Source of the DNA: Deroplatys truncata
Taxonomy: Eukaryota > Arthropoda > Insecta > Mantodea > Mantidae
Direction: 5' to 3'
Assembly: GCA_030765065.1 (NCBI GenBank)
Contig: CM060987.1
Coordinates: 74,286,557 to 74,350,556, forward strand
Length of the DNA: 64,000 nt
Shown in pieces: positions 45,119-55,470 of the stretch (the stretch's first letter is position 1; each line of letters opens with the position of its first letter). The position numbers and the translations under genes were made by a program. The notes under the pieces were generated by a model. The model had not been told where the DNA came from. It ran no database searches and saw only the letters and a list, made by a program, of their open reading frames with translations.

Positions 45119-46129
45119 TGCTTTTTCCCATAAGCTCAGTTCCAATGGTTATGCCTTGATTTTAGCAGCTAGACTTGTTCTATATTGTGATTTTCTGTCC
45201 AGAAGTGATTGACTACCGCTGATTTATCTATCTGAATCTGATATTTCTGAAAAGCTCTTTTAACCTGGTGCTTATGTTTCTCTTGTTTTTTTCGAATCTT
45301 GTGATTTTATTTCAGCATGTTTTTATGCTGTATTTATTTTATGGTGCTAAGACTATGTTGTATTTGTTAAAGATCTTTTTGAATTTGTGAAATGTGCAGG
45401 GGTGGTATGTGAACTTCTTAAATTTAAGTTTATCCTGTAGGGGATTAATGCGGTCATTTCTTTGAGCTGTTTTTGTTTCTTGAACTTTTTAATTTTATTT
45501 TCAACTACATTTTACTCTCGATTATCTGTGCATGGTTTATTTGGTTTGCAGATTACCCATGCATGGATTAAGTTTGAAAAATATTTAGTATACTTGCAAT
45601 AAGTATACTAAAATGACAAAGGTATACTGGAATTCCAATAAATATGATAGATTGTGAACTAAACTTCACTGTTTCAATGTTAGGAGTTCCCTTTCTAGGG
45701 GGTGGGAAAAGGAATGCCCCTTTATGAAAGAGCAAGGGAGAGGGAATCTGAGCTGCTACTATATATGCTTCAGTAGGTACTTCATGGAGATGGTCATCTG
45801 TTTAAATGTACACTTCTGTCTAAGTGTTGTTTTCATTGTAGTCTTTTGTTAAAATTGTGTACTCTATTGCGTGTTATGTCGTGAACTAAATGACAAAGAG
45901 TTGTGTAACTGTGAAATACAAATTAGAAAAAAAAGAAAGGGAGCCACTGAAAGCTTCGAAAATGCTGATGAAGAAAATTTGAATGACTGGTTTAAAAATG
46001 ATGAGCAGAAAAGCATCAAAGATTAATTCAGCGTAAATTATTTAAGTTGGTACTGAAAACAAGTATATGCAGTTTTATTTTGTGCAACCTTAAAGTTTCA
46101 GTGAATTGTAATCTTATGTATAAATTATG
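45119..46129. other. AT-rich DNA with possible pogo/Tigger-like remnants
   Basis: CTCGATTATCTGTGCATGGT near 45510 resembles the end of pogo/Tigger transposons. Near 45900-46030 a frame with KYKLEKKRKGATESFENADE then WFKNDEQKSI could be the helix-turn-helix start of such a transposase. Neither is strong and the two are not linked by readable sequence. Confidence 0.3.
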
Positions 46130-47357
46130 TACATAGTCCAGTCATAAGTTCTGTCCTCCATGTTTGTAGCTCTACAGCAGAGTTAATATTCTAAACACAT
46201 TTGCTTTGTGTACTTTCCTACATCAACCAATAAATATGGAATGGGCTGTAAATGAAAGCAGAATTGCAGTGATTGCTCTTTATAAATGTGGTAAGAAATC
46301 TACTGAAATGTTTTTACTGAACTGTCAAGAGATTCGTTGTATCTTCCTCTATTGTAGACTTATCAAGATCTGACAGGCCACTTACCATAAGAACTTCAGG
46401 AGTGGTCAAAGCAGTAAGGGAACGAATACGTCGAAACCACTCCGGAAGTAAAAAATAATGGCCCGAGAGTTAAATGCATCTGCCAAATCCATGTCTCGGA
46501 TTATCAGAGAAGACCTTCATATGAGAGCTTTTCGTCGGTCAGTGGGACATTTGTTAACCTTGAACCCAAAGAAGATCAGGTACGAAAGATCAAAGAGACT
46601 CTTACAGTGGCATGCTCAGAATGGTCATGAAAATATTCTCTTCACAGATGAGAAAATTTTCACAGTGGAGGAAAACTACAACAAGCAACATGAAGCATAT
46701 ATGCATGAAGCTCAGAGGAAGCTACAATATCAGTTCCCTGTGTCCAGAGAGGGCACCACCCAGCATCAGTGATGGTTTGGTGGGGGGTTGCATCAAGGAG
46801 TAACATCTCTCCATTTCTGCAAACAAGGAGTAAAAACAGGAGCCAGACGGTACCAAGAGGACATCCTAGAGAGAGTTGTGAGACCCTTGAGCACCACACT
46901 CTTCAATGGAAGCCATTGAATCCTTCAACAAGTCTCAGCCCCAGCTCTTAAGGCTAGAACAACTCAAAGATGGTTACGGGACAATGTTCCAGAATTTATT
47001 GCAGCAGAAGACTGCCCTCTGGCAGCCCAGACTTGAACCCACTGGACTATAGGTTTTGGGATATCTTGAAGAGTAAGGCCTGTGCTAAACCTTACTCCAG
47101 TTTGGAATCCCTAAAGTGAGATCTCGTAAAGGCAGCACAGGAAATTCCTCTAGATGTCATCCATGCTGCAGTAACAGACTGGCCTAACAGGTTAAGGTCC
47201 TGTGTGAAGGCCAGAGGTGATCATTTTGAATGACTTATAGTGTAAGAAATTTCATTAGTCACTGAATTAAATTATATACATTATATCTTTTTGTGTCCTT
47301 TATTTTAAAACATTTTACTTCTAAATCATAGGACAGAACGTATGACAACTGTGTGTA
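46130..47357 (+). mobile_element. Decayed Tc1/mariner-superfamily transposon
   Basis: TA at 46130-46131 and 47356-47357 flanks ends that pair: GTCATAAGTTCTGTCCT (46141-46157) and, inverted, GTCATACGTTCTGTCCT (47330-47346). The length is 1.22 kb. The transposase reads plus-strand in pieces. MARELNASAKSMSRIIREDL (46458) is a helix-turn-helix, FTDEKIFTVEENYNKQ (about 46640) holds the first Asp, and AEDCPLAAQT then LDYRFWDILKSKACAKP lie near the third acid. Shifts and stops are many. It borders the older PLE pair on the right. Confidence 0.85.
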
Positions 47358-47519
47358 TTATACACCCATTGAGTAGCACAATATCACAGGAAATGCATAT
47401 GAAATTGAATATAGGATTAAAAGTAGGCCATGTACTTACTATATGGTAAGTGCAGAATAATCAACTTTTGTATTGGACACCTATTCCTGGTGATTAGCCC
47501 ATATAATAGGGTGAACATA

Positions 47520-49270
47520 GCTCTGTTTTGAACACATTATTTTCCACAATGTCTAAAATGTACGTGCATTCTTTCTCATACTCCTATTTGTTTAATGAAG
47601 TGTTTAGCAATCTGAAGCTTAGACTGTTGATTGCGTATATCTGTGTAGTTTAGGGTTGAAACTGTTGGCTTTGATATGGTTGTCAATGTGCATGCTTTTT
47701 CTATAAATTCCAAACTCTGTTTTGTCATAAATCATGGTGAGTTTTACGTCTAGAAACCATAATGAGTCACCTATTTCTTTTTCTAAATTGAATTTGATGG
47801 TTGGTTCCTAAAGATTTAAACATTTAAGTTAGTCATTTACATCTTTTTCATGTATCACAGCAAATGCATCATCTGTGTATCTATACAGATCTTAGATAAG
47901 AGGGAATGCTTTAATGATATCTGTTCTAAAGTGGCTCATGTACAGATTTGTCAAAAACAAAGATAGAGATTACCCTTGGTTAGACCTGTTTCCTGTTTAT
48001 AGAATTTGCCATTGAAAGAAAAAAAATGCTTGCTTTGTACAGGTTTTACTTAAGCTTATGAATTCTTCAGTCGTGTTATTTTCCAGCTTGAGTGAGTTTA
48101 GCCATTCTTGCAAATAAATTAGGATCTTGGTCTTAAGAATGTTGAGAAAGAGAGATTTGGTATCATACCAAATAAGTCAGTCACTTGAGAGTTCACTTTT
48201 TAAGTTTTCAATTAACTTCAACAAAGTTGTTGATATTATGGCTTTCAAATGGTGACAAAGATTGAAACTTATTTAAGAGCCATTTTGCAAGATGATAAGC
48301 TGAGAAACCAATATATGAAAAAATGTTGATGATTCACTTAAACTTTTAAATGTTAAGGAACCAGCCATCAAATACGCTTCAGAAAAAGAAATAGATAACT
48401 CACTATGATTTTTGGAACTAAAACTCATCTGGATTAATGAGAATAGAGTTTGGAATTTACAGAAAAAGCACATTTACTGACAACCATATCAAAACCAACA
48501 GTTTCAACCCTAGACCATGCAAACATTGCATTCTAACTTGCAAATTGGTAAACCTCCACTAAACAAGCAGTAGCTTAAGAAAGAATAGAAATACATTTTA
48601 GACACTGCAAAATATAATGGGTTTAAAACTGAACTAGCTGAGAAGAAAATTAAAAACTTAAAAAGCAAATACACATTACAGAAATAACTACACTAATCCC
48701 CAACAAGGATAAACCTAAATTTAAGAAATTGACATTCAATCTTTGGGCATTTCACAAATTTCAAAAGATCTTTAATGAATACAATATTGCTCCAAAAAGT
48801 AAGTACAAAATACTTGCTGAAATCGTAACACACGTTTAGAGTGCAATAAAACATGCTTTGGAAAAAACAAAAGAAACGTAAGCACCAGGCTAAAAGAGCA
48901 TCTCAGAAATATTAGATGCAAACAAATAAATCAGCATGGCCAGTTATTTCTGGGAAGAAAATTACAATATAAAACAAGAAATCGAGCTCCTAAAATCAGT
49001 ACATAACACCTTAGAACTGAGCTTATGTGAAAAATCGTATAGCAAAAGTTTTGAGTGTCAAATTAAGAACTTAAATTCCAGCGGAGATAGTCCAAACTCT
49101 AAGTTCATCAATGATGCTGTATATACCGAGAGAAGATATTTAGAAGAGTTTGTCTCCCTCATCACCTGTATGTCCATTGATGTCTGGAATATTTCCCTAA
49201 TTCAGTATCAGTTGTACTGACATCAAGCTTTCTAGTGGAAAAAATTCACTATGTCATCTACCAGTGGAAT
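47520..49270. mobile_element. PLE-1: older head-to-head pair of Penelope-like elements
   Basis: The left arm (about 47600-48200) is on the minus strand and encodes RT: FFSFNGKFYKQETGLTKGN, LYRYTDDAFAVIHEKDVND (the catalytic YxDD box, about 47873) and DSLWFLDVKLTMIYDKTEFG. The right arm (about 48290-49260) is on the plus strand. It starts with the corresponding region (KEIDNSL) and continues past FKKLTFNLWAFHKFQKIFNE into the linker before the GIY-YIG domain. The arms overlap in the RT thumb, so they are homologous and point away from each other. Both are broken in several places. About 160 bp to the left is unassigned. Confidence 0.65.
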
Positions 49271-50135
49271 TTCAAAATTCATTACTGTATGCATTTTTGG
49301 TGATCTGGGTTTTTTCCGCACACTGTGAGTTCTGCCAGTGTTGGCAAGTTTTAAAAGTTTTATTTTCTGTTTAATGTTGTGCTCTGTTTATCAAACATGT
49401 GGATAACTACATAAAAGCTCCACTGTGTTGCACTCACATGACTTTCTGTGCTCACCCTTCTACAAGTTATTCTTACAAAAGCTTACACTTCTATATTTCT
49501 TGTTCAAGACAAATTTTCATTACACATTCCATTATAGGTGTAAGGAGGATACAGTAAGTAAAGCAATAGTCAGATTTTTAAAAAGCATGTCACTATGTGA
49601 TGGCTTTGAAATTCCATGCTCGTTGCATTACCACAAGAAAAAACGAATAGTGACTTTCCACTTGAGAAAAGTAGCATAAGTATTTAAAAATTCAAACCAA
49701 TAACAAAGAATATCTTGGAAATGGTTAATGCCACAAAAAATTTATTTCTCATAGATTGTTTGCTTTAATGAGATCTACATTTTCTGTATTGTAAGGTTTT
49801 GTCTATATCTCTTAAGTTTACCAATTATACAAAATTCATGCAGAATAAAGTGGACTTCACAGGTTCCCTGTTCCCTTAAAGTTCAACATACACATTTTAT
49901 ATGTCACGCAAATATCTTAGCATAATCTATTTTAATCAAAATCATTAGAGCCATTTTTTGAGAAAATCAACAAAGAAGTTTCCATGTAAAGGGTAGTTTA
50001 GGTGGGGTATTTTATTAAAAATCTTAGTGTCACATACTAGAAAATTGCTGAACTTAAACGTCAAGTTTGGCATTTAATTTTTTTTTTTTAATTATGCTGT
50101 TCACACTCACTTACAAACACTTTTTTCTAAAGTTG

Positions 50136-50156
50136 TTATTGTTATTGTTGTTGTTG

Positions 50157-50206
<50 letters not shown>
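50136..50206. repeat. (GTT)n(ATT)n microsatellite left of the PLE palindrome
   Basis: A run of GTT then ATT units. A poly-leucine frame through it is an artefact. The matching ATT run lies at 52004-52061. Confidence 0.95.
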
Positions 50207-50208
<2 letters not shown>

Positions 50209-50301
50209 TTACTTTTAATTCGGAAGACATAGTGAAAAGATTAACTATAATATATAGAAGTGGTTGTAAATATACAATTTCACTCAAATAGGTTCAATAC
50301 C

Positions 50302-50343
50302 TCAGAACTAGTTTCGAGGAATCACTTCCTCATTGTCAGCTGA
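50302..50343 (-). ncRNA. Hammerhead-ribozyme-like motif, left PLE-3 arm
   Basis: Mirror copy of the motif at 51913-51954: core CTGACAA, six-pair stem II, GAAAC, GTT. On the minus strand it lies just after the PLE coding region. Confidence 0.5.
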
Positions 50344-50490
50344 TTGCAACTGGTTGGCTTTCCTCTGATGGTTACAGACGTCTCTTTGTCCCTCTAGTGG
50401 TGGTTCTACAAGTTTAGTAATCAAATTTTTGTCCATAGGGATGTCGAAATTCATTAACCTTGGACGAAATTTCCAAAGAAATATTTTCTC

Positions 50491-50949
50491 TCAAATGTTT
50501 AATTCCGCAGGTTTTTGTGCCTGCTTGATAAGTGATACTGTGTCCTCAATTTCATGTCCCTGTATCCAAAAATGTGCTGCAACTGCTAATTTTTCTTCTT
50601 CCCTGGATTTGATGTTTTGAAAATGTTCCTTAAGCCTCGTTTCTATGTTACGCTTAGTTTGACCAATATAGATTTGTTCACAATCCTTGCAATCTATTTT
50701 ATAAATCCCGGATTTTTTATGAGCTGGCATTTTTTCTTTTTGGTTGGCATTTATGAGGGATTTTATGCTGAATTTATTTTCGGGGATGAGTGCCACATTG
50801 CTATCATTGAAAATTTTCTTGAATTTGTTATGTGCCCATGGGTGAAATGTGACTTTTTTGTATGTCGGATTTTGTTTGTGTGGTTTGAGGGTTGCATTTT
50901 CTTTTATCATTTTTTGTTGCTTGAATTTTTTGATTGACCTATCCACCAT
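50491..50949 (-). CDS. PLE-3 left arm: linker and GIY-YIG endonuclease fragment
   Basis: This 152-codon frame is the C-terminal part of a Penelope-like polyprotein. KKVTFHPWAHNKFKKIFND is the conserved linker block. GIYKIDCKDCEQIYIGQT (about residues 90-107) is the GIY-YIG signature with the Cys pair typical of PLEs, and NIETRLKEHF the following catalytic helix with Arg and Glu. It ends with WIQGHEIEDTVSLIKQAQKP, the C-terminal helix. In PLEs the domain nicks DNA for target-primed reverse transcription. The RT domain is not part of this frame. The real start is not defined, because the first Met lies in the middle of the polyprotein. Confidence 0.8.
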   Translation of the reverse strand: MVDRSIKKFKQQKMIKENATLKPHKQNPTYKKVTFHPWAHNKFKKIFNDSNVALIPENKFSIKSLINANQKEKMPAHKKSGIYKIDCKDCEQIYIGQTKRNIETRLKEHFQNIKSREEEKLAVAAHFWIQGHEIEDTVSLIKQAQKPAELNI

Positions 50950-51306
50950 ATCTGTTTTGTAGCCATTTTTTCTAGCTGTTTTTAAGATTCCTTGGTATTA
51001 TAAGTTATATTCCTTTTCATTGAGGGGGATGTTCACTAATCTATGGGTCAAACTGTTAAAAACTGCAACTTTGTGTGATGGGGGATTGTAACTATTGTTT
51101 TTTATATAGTTATCCATATAGGTGTTTTTACAGAAAAAATGGATAACTATATAAAAAACAATAGTTACAATCCCCCATCACACAAAGTTGCAGTTTTTAA
51201 CAGTTTGACCCATAGATTAGTGAACATCCCCCTCAATGAAAAGGAATATAACTTATAATACCAAGAAATCTTAAAAACAGCTAGAAAAAATGGCTACAAA
51301 ACAGAT

Positions 51307-51639
51307 ATGGTGGATAGGTTAATCAAAAAATTCAAGCAACAAAAAATGATAAAAGAAAATACAACCCTCAAACCACACAAACAAAATCCGACATACAAAA
51401 AAGTCACATTTCACCCATGGGCACATAACAAATTCAAGAAAATTTTTAATGATAGCAATGTGGCACTCATCCCCGAAAATAAATTCAGCATAAAATTCCT
51501 CATAAATGCAAACCAAAAAGAAAAAATGCCAGCTCATAAAAAATCTGGGATTTATAGAATAGATTGCAAGGATTGTGAACAAATCTATATTGGTCAAACT
51601 AAGCGTAACATAGAAACGAGGCTTAAGGAACATTTTTAA
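51307..51639 (+). CDS. PLE-3 right arm: linker and GIY-YIG endonuclease fragment
   Basis: The mirror of the left-arm frame, with about four residue differences over 110 codons. It contains the KKVTFHPWAHNKF block and GIYRIDCKDCEQIYIGQT and ends earlier than the left copy. Function is as for that copy; by itself it would be a partial endonuclease. The near identity of the arms shows that the pair formed recently or is kept alike by exchange. Confidence 0.8.
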   Translation: MVDRLIKKFKQQKMIKENTTLKPHKQNPTYKKVTFHPWAHNKFKKIFNDSNVALIPENKFSIKFLINANQKEKMPAHKKSGIYRIDCKDCEQIYIGQTKRNIETRLKEHF

Positions 51640-51912
51640 AACATCAAATCCAGGAAAGAAGAAAAATCAGCAATTGCAGCACATTTTTGGTTACAGGGAC
51701 ATGAAATTGAGGACACAGTATCACTTATCAAGCAGGCACAAAAACCTGCGGAATTAAACATTTGAGAGAAAATATTTCTTTGGAAATTTCGTCCAAGGTT
51801 AATGAATTTCGACATCCCTATGGACAAAAATTTGATTACTAAACTTGTAGAACCACCACTAGAGGGACAAAGAGACGTCTGTAACCATCAGAGGAAAGCC
51901 AACCAGTTGCAA

Positions 51913-51954
51913 TCAGCTGACAATGAGGAAGTGATTCCTCGAAACTAGTTCTGA
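51913..51954 (+). ncRNA. Hammerhead-ribozyme-like motif, right PLE-3 arm
   Basis: Stem I TCAG (51913-51916) pairs with CTGA (51951-51954). The core CTGACAA (consensus CTGANGA) is followed by a six-pair stem II, GAGGAA/TTCCTC with a GTGA loop. Then come GAAAC (51941-51945), a minimal CTAG stem III and GTT as the cleavage triplet. Hammerheads with very short stem III are known from Penelope-like elements. One core base departs from consensus, so activity is doubtful. Confidence 0.5.
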
Positions 51955-52003
51955 GGTATTGAACCTATTTGAGTGAAATTGTATATTTGCAACCACTTCT
52001 ATA

Positions 52004-52006
52004 TTA

Positions 52007-52061
<55 letters not shown>
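52004..52061. repeat. (ATT)n microsatellite right of the PLE palindrome
   Basis: About 18 ATT units follow the end of the right arm directly, then TTAATTAATTAATTG. Confidence 0.95.
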
Positions 52062-52701
52062 TAATTAATTAATTGTTATTTATTATTCATTGGACCTCAA
52101 AACATGCATTTCCAGTGCAATCTCAGTATTAGATTTTTGGGCGGAATACACTACTACAGTAAGTAAATAGTAGGGAAAGTAAAAACAATAAGCACAATCC
52201 TAAATAACACCAGCATGCAATATTCCACAGCTTAACCTGCTGATTGGTAAACTTACCACCTCAAGAAAATGAATACAATAGGGAATATCAATGTGCTCTG
52301 AAAGTATCCATACAGAATAGATTCAGCTCACACTTAATGGGCAAAGTAATACAAAAAATATAAAAGACAAAAAAAGTTGACCTCACTATTCTCAACAGCA
52401 AAGGTATCTTATTAAAAAGATATAGTAGATTCATGTTCCACCCACAAATTCATAACATATTCGATAAATGGTTTCTAGAATATGGTAAAATTGGTTCCAT
52501 ACAGTAAACATTTGCTAAAGGACACTATACCAAGCACTAAGAAATCAGGGACCTACCAGAATAATTGTGAAGACTTGTCATAAAATGTACATAGAAAGTA
52601 CCAAGCCCTACAAACCAGACTAATGGAACTGCAAAGAGATTTAAAACTTAAGCAAACAGACAAATCTGCATTAGCTTAACACTTTTGGTCAACACAACAC
52701 A

Positions 52702-52948
52702 ACCGGGTTCAAGCCCGGTGGAGGGGATAGTTTTTTCAGGCGTAAAAGTCCTTAACATTAAATGTTCCGCATCAGTGGTTCTGCATCATAGATTTATGGC
52801 AATTTAAAAGAACCTCAAGCCTGATAAAGATGCCTCTGAGCAAAATTACCAGTCTTTCATGCCCAATATAGAATGGGATGCTAAGGACCACAGCAGTTAA
52901 AGAGCATTCATAAATAAAACTCAAAAAAAAAAAAAAAAAAAAAAAAAA
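52702..52948 (+). mobile_element. SINE-A copy 8, 5'-truncated, with a long poly(A)
   Basis: It starts in the B-box (CCGGGTTCAAGCCCGG) and carries the core with changes. It ends GCATTCATAAATAAAACTC followed by an A-run of about 26. It interrupts PLE-2. The HINE array starts a few bases further on, so both entered at almost the same place. Confidence 0.85.
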
Positions 52949-52958
52949 GGAAACAAAT

Positions 52959-53656
52959 AAAAAAAAATCTGATGTGTTACACTCATATGACTTTCTCTAC
53001 TCTTGTACAATCTATTTTTACAAACGCCTATTCTCCATATGCTTCATGTTAATCGAGATATCGAGATGTCAATCTTATTGGTAATTTTCTTGTAGATGCA
53101 AAGGGAATATGGTAGCTTTTAAGCGATAGTCAAATATTTTAACGCTGGTTGCTATGTGGCGCATTCCATTCTCTTTGCATGTCCAGGACATAAAAAAATG
53201 AATAACGAATTTGAGAAAAAGTATAAGTATTGGAAAATTTAAGGAAATAACAAGCAATATCTCGAAAACGGTTCACTCAACAAAAGAAATGTATATGACA
53301 TAAGTTGTGTATTTTAACGCGATCTACATTTTGTGTGTAGTAAAATTTTGTCTATCTCTTATGGTTTACCAGTTATGCAAAAGTCGTTCACAATAAAGAA
53401 TACTTTTGGTGACATTCCCAGAAAATTCGAGATATACATTTCATTTCTCATGACATTATCTTAAACATATGTTATTTTAATCAAAATCGTTAGAGCCATT
53501 ATTGAGAAAATTAAAATTTTCGAAAAATGTTCCATGTAAAGGGTAGTCTGGGGTGGGGGGATTTTCTTGAAAACCTTCGTGTCGCATCTCTGGAAGATAC
53601 TGAACCTAAATACCAAGTTTGGTGTTTATCCGACTGTTCGTTTTTGAGTTATGCTG

Positions 53657-53690
<34 letters not shown>

Positions 53691-55082
53691 CATGTTTCCA
53701 AAAATGCTTTTTTTGGATTCAGGAGGTCTCAAAACATGTATTTCCGGTGAAATCTCGGTATCGAATTTTTGGGTGGAATGCAATACTTCCCCTACTTACT
53801 ATACGTAGTAGAGAAAGTAAAAATGAATAACGAATTTGAGAAAAAGTATAAGTATTGGAAAATTTAAGGGAATAACAAGCAATATCTCGCAAACGGTTCA
53901 CTCAACAAAAGAAATGTATATGTCATAAATTGTGTATTTTAACGCGATCTACATTTTTCGTGTAGTAAAATTTTGTCTATCTCTTTTGGTTTACCAGTTA
54001 TGAAAAAGTCGTTCATAATGAAGAATACTTTTGGAGACATTCCCAGAAAATTCGAGATATACATTTTATTTGTCATGACAATATCTTAAACATATGTTAT
54101 TTTAATCAAAATCGTTAGAGCCATTATTGAGAAAATTAAAATTTTCGAAAAATGTTCCATGTAAAGGGTAGTCTGGGGTGGGGGGATTTTCTTGAAAACC
54201 TTCGTGTCGCATCTCTGGAAGATACTGAACCTAAATACCAAGTTTGGTGTTTATCCGACTGTTCGTTTTTGAGTTATGCTGTTCACACACACACACACAC
54301 ACACACACACGGACATGTTTCCAAAAATGCTTTTTTTGGATTCAGGAGGTCTCAAAACATGTATTTCCGGTGAAATCTCGGTATCGAATTTTTGGGTGGA
54401 ATGCAATACTTCCCCTACTTACTATACGTAGTAGAGAAAGTAAAAATGAATAACGAATTTGAGAAAAAGTATAAGTATTGGAAAATTTAAGGGAATAACA
54501 AGCAATATCTCGCAAACGGTTCACTCAACAAAAGAAATGTATATGTCATAAATTGTGTATTTTAACGCGATCTACATTTTTCGTGTAGTAAAATTTTGTC
54601 TATCTCTTTTGGTTTACCAGTTATGAAAAAGTCGTTCATAACGAAGAATACTTTTGGAGACATTCCCAGAAAATTCGAGATATACATTTTATTTGTCATG
54701 ACAATATCTTAAACATATGATATTTTAATCAAAATCGTTAGAGCGTTTTTGAGAAAATTAAAATTTTCGAAAAATGTTCCATGTAAAGGGTAGTCTGGGG
54801 TGGGGGGATTTTCTTTAAAACCTTCGTGTCACATCTCTGGAAGATACTGAACCTAAATACCAAGTTTGGTGTTTATCCGACTCTTCGTTTTTGAGTTATG
54901 CTGTTCACAGACACACAGACAGACACACAGACAGACACACACACGGACATGTTTCCAAAAATGCTTTTTTTGGATTCAGTGAGTCTCAAAACATGTATTT
55001 CCGGTGAAATCTCGGTATCGAAATTTTGGGTGGAATACAATACTTCCCCTACTTACTATACGTAGTAGAGAAAGTAAAAAAA
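52959..55082 (+). mobile_element. Tandem array of HINE-like units
   Basis: One complete element (52959-53822) is followed by two partial units, 53824-54446 and 54447-55082. Each partial unit begins at TGAATAACGAATTTGAG and ends AGTAGAGAAAGTAAAAA. The spacing of the start phrase is 625 and 623 bases. Units 2 and 3 are nearly identical to each other. Each has its own CA microsatellite, of different length and composition. The short Met-started frames inside are non-coding by-products that repeat with the unit. Confidence 0.85.
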
Positions 55083-55290
55083 GATCACTACATTAAATGA
55101 GAAATAAAGCTTTTTGAAACATGTCAAACACCAGCAGAGCTCACAATATGTGAAAAAGGTCTACATCATCAAAAATCACACAGAGTAAGGAATTTTAAAT
55201 TCTGCTGGTAGATATAATTACGTTTTCCACTAGACAGCTAGGTAGGAGTGCCACTGACGCTGAAACTGAGGATACCCTTCCTGTGGACAT

Positions 55291-55332
55291 ATGGCTGACG
55301 ATGGAGATGAACGTCTGTGAAACATGTTCTGA
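55291..55332 (+). ncRNA. Hammerhead-ribozyme-like motif in the PLE-2 tail
   Basis: CTGACGA (exact CTGANGA) at 55295-55301, a weak stem II (AGA/TCT plus a wobble), GAAAC at 55319-55323, then ATGTTCTGAG. The last block is shared with the palindrome arms. Stem I is poor, as expected of an old copy. Confidence 0.45.
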
Positions 55333-55417
55333 GTGAAAACTTAATAAGTGAAACTAAAGTGTCACCAATCAACTCCAATTTCAATAAAATTATATTAAAT
55401 CACAGGTTATTTGGCCA

Positions 55418-55462
55418 GCAGTTGAGGATGGGGACAATGGGTCCTTGAAACATGCCCTGTCA
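55418..55462 (+). ncRNA. Second hammerhead-like motif after PLE-2
   Basis: TTGAGGA (one change) at 55422-55428, stem GGAC/GTCC, GAAAC at 55447-55451, then ATGCCCTGTC. It lies 125 bases after the first motif. PLEs often carry such a ribozyme at both flanks of a unit, so this may begin another, lost copy. Confidence 0.35.
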
Positions 55463-55470
55463 ATAATTTG

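Larger units (their letters stand above)
50247..52006. mobile_element. PLE-3: young head-to-head Penelope-like pair (870-bp palindrome)
   Basis: 50247-51117 on the minus strand and 51139-52006 on the plus strand are inverted copies with a 21-bp spacer. The arms differ by only a few percent. Each holds the end of the RT thumb (MDNYIKNNSYNPPSHKVA), the linker, the GIY-YIG endonuclease and a 3' tail with a hammerhead-like motif. Neither arm has the RT core, so both are 5'-truncated at nearly the same point. Microsatellites of ATT abut both outer sides. Confidence 0.9.
49405..52185 (+). mobile_element. HINE-like element, copy h, opened by a PLE palindrome
   Basis: The left part (49408-50125) carries the family start (TGTGTTGCACTCACATGACT) and middle. 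The right part (52070-52185) resumes with ACCTCAAAACATGCATTTCC and ends AGTAGGGAAAGTAAAAAC. In between lie an ATT microsatellite, the palindrome and a second ATT microsatellite. The break is at the place where other copies carry the inner CA microsatellite. Confidence 0.65.
49380..55470 (+). mobile_element. PLE-2: Penelope-like element split by HINE-like DNA and a SINE
   Basis: Three segments join in order on the plus strand. At 49380-49405 the thumb ends in VDNYIK. At 52185-52700 it continues as NNKHNP, LLKRYSRFMFHPQIHNIFDK and a degraded GIY-YIG region with DKSALA then HFWSTQHN. At 55085-55250 the C-terminus reads IKLFETCQTPAELTICEKGL. A tail with hammerhead-like cores follows at 55291-55462. 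The gaps are filled by HINE copy h (with the PLE palindrome inside) and by SINE-A copy 8 plus the HINE array. The protein coding is broken throughout. Confidence 0.65.

Noticed and set aside
50617-50937. 106-codon frame opposite the left PLE arm, and its 104-codon mirror at 51319-51633
   Set aside because: Both are antisense readings of the GIY-YIG coding region.
53527-54373. Repeated 73-93 codon frames starting MFHVKGSLGWGDF
   Set aside because: The same frame appears in each HINE-like unit and runs into the CA microsatellite. It is carried by the repeat and shows no sign of selection for coding.
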